A program made the position numbers and the translations under genes. A stretch of 54,595 nucleotides of DNA from Bacillota bacterium (lineage in GTDB: Bacteria; Bacillota; Dethiobacteria; DTU022; UBA8154). Below, piece after piece: positions 52,808 through 54,595 of the stretch (its first letter is position 1; the number at the start of each line of letters is the position of its first letter). Where the stretch lies: the NCBI GenBank assembly GCA_030656575.1, contig JAUSPO010000010.1:1-54595 (forward strand), written 5' to 3'. Under the pieces are notes generated by a model. It ran no database searches and was not told where the DNA came from. It saw nothing but the letters and a program-made list of their open reading frames with translations.

Positions 52808-53662
52808 TTGAAGCTTCCTGATAGCGACTATTACGACAGGGCCTGGCAGCAAACAAGGAAAAATTCTTCCCTGTGCAGCATGGAGAAAGACCCGGCTGCC
52901 TGGCAGGTCTTTTGGGACCTTTTTGCCCCTTCATATCTTAAGATCTGCAGGGCCTTAAGGCCTGCATGCCGCAAGATGGTTTCTTCCTGGAAGGAAGAGG
53001 GCCTTTTAGATGAAAAATCACGTATACTTGATATAGGCTGCGGGCCGGGAACCTTTGCCCTTCCGCTTGGAGAAATCTCAGGGGAAGTTGAAGCCCTTGA
53101 TACTTCAGCAGGGATGCTGGAAATGCTCCGAAGCGATGCATCCAAAGAAAAGCTAAACAACATACATCCTATACAGGCAGATTGGGATGATTTTCAATGC
53201 GGGATGGAATATGACTTTGTTCTTGCAGCAAATTCTCCCGCCATAAACAATTTTAAAACCCTCATGAAAATGAACGAAGCCTCCAGTAGTTGCTGCATGC
53301 TTATCTGCTACGCCGGGAAAGTAAGTCCTACCCTACGCCAGCTTCTCTGGGAAGAAATCATGGGCGAGAAACTGCATGGTAACACCTTTGATATTTCTTT
53401 CCCTTTTAACATCCTTTACCTGGAAGGTTATTTCCCCCAGCTAAGCTTCGTTGAGCAAAAGTACTCTTATCTGGAAGAAGCAGAAACAGTGCTGCAAAAT
53501 TATCGTGCCTACTTTAAAATCTTTGGAAAAGAAGGCCCTGCCGTAGATGAGGTAATCAAGAAATCCATCCAAACCAGAAGTATAAGTGGCTGCATAGAAG
53601 AAAAAGTCTCCTATAAGCTGGCCGTGATGTGGTGGAATGTAAACGAGAAGCAATTAACTTAG
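52808..53662 (+). CDS. Class I SAM-dependent methyltransferase
   Basis: 284 residues. Motif I is ILDIGCGPGTFALP (about 73-86), and acidic motif II is in VEALDTSAG. An alpha-helical N-terminal region of about 60 residues (WQVFWDLFAPSYLKICRAL) precedes the Rossmann core. The start is TTG, 10 bases after AAGGAGA. As the last gene of the ABC operon it may modify the imported compound or make a metal-binding small molecule. Similar methyltransferases follow nickel/peptide ABC genes in other anaerobes. Confidence 0.87.
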   Translation: MKLPDSDYYDRAWQQTRKNSSLCSMEKDPAAWQVFWDLFAPSYLKICRALRPACRKMVSSWKEEGLLDEKSRILDIGCGPGTFALPLGEISGEVEALDTSAGMLEMLRSDASKEKLNNIHPIQADWDDFQCGMEYDFVLAANSPAINNFKTLMKMNEASSSCCMLICYAGKVSPTLRQLLWEEIMGEKLHGNTFDISFPFNILYLEGYFPQLSFVEQKYSYLEEAETVLQNYRAYFKIFGKEGPAVDEVIKKSIQTRSISGCIEEKVSYKLAVMWWNVNEKQLT

Positions 53663-53667
53663 GTTAG

Positions 53668-53847
53668 ATAGAGGAAATACTGGCTGCTACCAAAAAAAAG
53701 GGTTATGGCCAGCACGAAATCGCCAATCAGGGGACGACTCCCCGCAAACTGGAGGATTTGATCGCCAGCCTTGCCGACCTGGTAAGCGGCTCTGCCGATG
53801 CGGGCACCCCCCTGATCCTGGTAAAAGGCCTCTTTAAGGAAAGATAG
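53668..53847 (+). pseudogene. Coding remnant after the methyltransferase gene
   Basis: A 59-codon frame begins right after an in-frame TAG and ends TAG at 53847. It reads [35 protein letters not shown], then [14 protein letters not shown]. Codon composition is GC-rich and protein-like. There is no start codon with a ribosome binding site. I take it as the tail of a deleted gene; family unknown. Confidence 0.35.
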
Positions 53848-54195
53848 TTTATATTCTAAGGTCCATAAGTTGGGGATGGATTAAGCCATCCTGTGAACTC
53901 GTTCCAGCAAGGCTGAAACATCGGGAAATCAGGTGGAGAGTCTACTCCACCTGATTGAAAAGTCCCTCCTACGCTATGCTTAAAGGTGGGGCTTTTAAAC
54001 CCAAAAGAAATATTCAGGATAAAAACGCTCTGACAGCGTTTTTTTGCATTTGTACCCAATTCACCCTTAAAGGGTGATATACAAAAACGGGTTATTAAAT
54101 TAGAATTCAGGTACATGGAAACACAAGGAAGATGAATATGCCCTTTAATTTCCATGCTAACTTAATTTCAATTCAAAATAAAGGATGGTGGAACA
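53848..54195. other. Structured intergenic region before lemA
   Basis: 348 bases with no gene but rich in symmetry. There is a perfect 10-bp hairpin (TCAGGTGGAG / CTCCACCTGA, 53929-53954), a GC-rich block around 53960-54000, and a terminator at 54022-54046. CACCCTT/AAGGGTG lies near 54061-54077. It may be a small RNA with terminator or an IS200/IS605-like end. I cannot decide. Confidence 0.45.
54022..54046 (+). terminator. Intrinsic terminator
   Basis: AAAACGCT, loop CTGAC, AGCGTTTTTTT. Eight-base stem with a run of seven T. It could end the ABC operon transcript or a small RNA encoded in 53850-54020. Confidence 0.75.
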
Positions 54196-54453
54196 GTGGG
54201 AGGATTGCTGATCATTATAATGGCAATGTTTTTTTTGCTGCTGCTTTTGGGAGTATTTCTGGTGTTGTTTTACAACCGTCTGATAGTAGCGCGCAACATG
54301 GTGCAGAATGCCTGGGCGCAAATAGATGTTCAGCTCAAACGCCGTGCAGATCTTATTCCCAACCTGGTGAATACGGTTAAGGGGTATATGGAACACGAAA
54401 GGGAAACCCTGGAGAGCGTAACCCGGGCACGTACGATGGCCCTGGGGGCACAG
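54196..54453 (+). pseudogene. LemA family membrane protein, cut by transposase DNA
   Basis: About 86 authentic residues from a GTG: one membrane helix ([23 protein letters not shown]), then [39 protein letters not shown] and [15 protein letters not shown]. This is the LemA N-terminal signature. LemA proteins are about 185 residues. After MALGAQ at about 54453 the sequence changes to an IS3 transposase in another frame, so the C-terminal helical bundle is missing. Confidence 0.85.
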
Positions 54454-54454
54454 A

Positions 54455-54595
54455 AACAGCAATCACAATTTACCAGTAGCACCAAACTTGTTAGAGCAAG
54501 ATTTCAACGTAGACCTGCCGAATACCGTCTGGGTAGGAGATATTACATACGTTTGGACAGATGAGGGCTGGCTATATACAGCTATAGTAAAGGAT
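54455..54595 (+). mobile_element. IS3-family transposase fragment (integrase core), running off the window
   Basis: The frame from 54455 reads [20 protein letters not shown] and then [20 protein letters not shown]. This is the start of the rve integrase core of IS3-family OrfB, with the first catalytic Asp in GDITY. It joins lemA directly without the N-terminal part of OrfB or a terminal inverted repeat, so the junction is a deletion and not a simple insertion. It continues past the window edge. Confidence 0.85.

Noticed and set aside
53856-54155. 99-residue reverse-strand protein
   Set aside because: It covers hairpins and a terminator and has no recognisable domain or ribosome binding site.

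Overview
The window looks like a chromosomal segment of a spore-forming, anaerobic member of the Firmicutes (Clostridia). Supporting signs are a GerW/YtfJ spore protein, a LysM-SleB cortex hydrolase, meso-diaminopimelate dehydrogenase, class I two-subunit fumarase, a YtrA-type GntR/ABC module, strong AGGAGG ribosome binding sites with many TTG/GTG starts, and consensus sigma-A promoters. No species can be named from the sequence alone.

Layout. 1-3.4 kb: cut ISAs1 transposase, tRNA-Ala(CGC), a two-gene toxin-antitoxin-like pair (HTH-ImmA/IrrE protease plus DUF4411 PIN protein) and IS1634 debris. 3.4-5.7 kb: operon ECF sigma, zinc anti-sigma, DUF2953, GerW. 5.8-11.6 kb: a broken hydrolase, two intramembrane proteases (YhfC, CPBP), diaminopimelate dehydrogenase, DUF418 membrane protein, YajQ, CsaA. 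11.9-20.7 kb: a broken small membrane gene, fumarase, a damaged TetR/ABC/GntR block, a 7TM sensor broken by a 7-bp repeat, and a von Willebrand A gene in pieces. 21-25 kb: DUF3788, an IS200/IS605-like remnant, YaiI/YqxD, a Phd-Uma2 fusion with its own promoter/operator, two tiny membrane proteins, and a cortex hydrolase. 25.3-29.5 kb: thiamine module (TPP riboswitch with terminator, YkoF-like binder, ThiX, ThiY, ThiZ, convergent ThiN). 29.6-32.4 kb: P-type cation ATPase. 32.5-42.5 kb: a graveyard of defence and mobile genes (MNT with beheaded HEPN, hsdS-JAB chimera, RhuM, HsdM, broken HsdR, DUF1016 chimera, degenerate Fic, broken ADP-forming acyl-CoA synthetase). 42.5-54.6 kb: hydrolase, a tandem pair of nitrilase-fold proteins (one apparently catalytically dead, one intact), tRNA-Gly, Spo0E-like peptide, creatininase divergent from a complete nickel/peptide-type ABC operon ending in a methyltransferase, then LemA cut by an IS3 transposase fragment.

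Two threads run through the window. First, short GGGGACGG-core hairpin repeats with a constant centre and changing stems recur between genes. Several sit exactly where a gene is truncated. Second, many genes are chimeras or frameshifted, so this is a region of active decay by deletion. The best candidates for undescribed biology are the dead/active nitrilase pair, the Phd-Uma2 fusion, the constant-loop repeat family, and the creatininase/ABC/methyltransferase locus.
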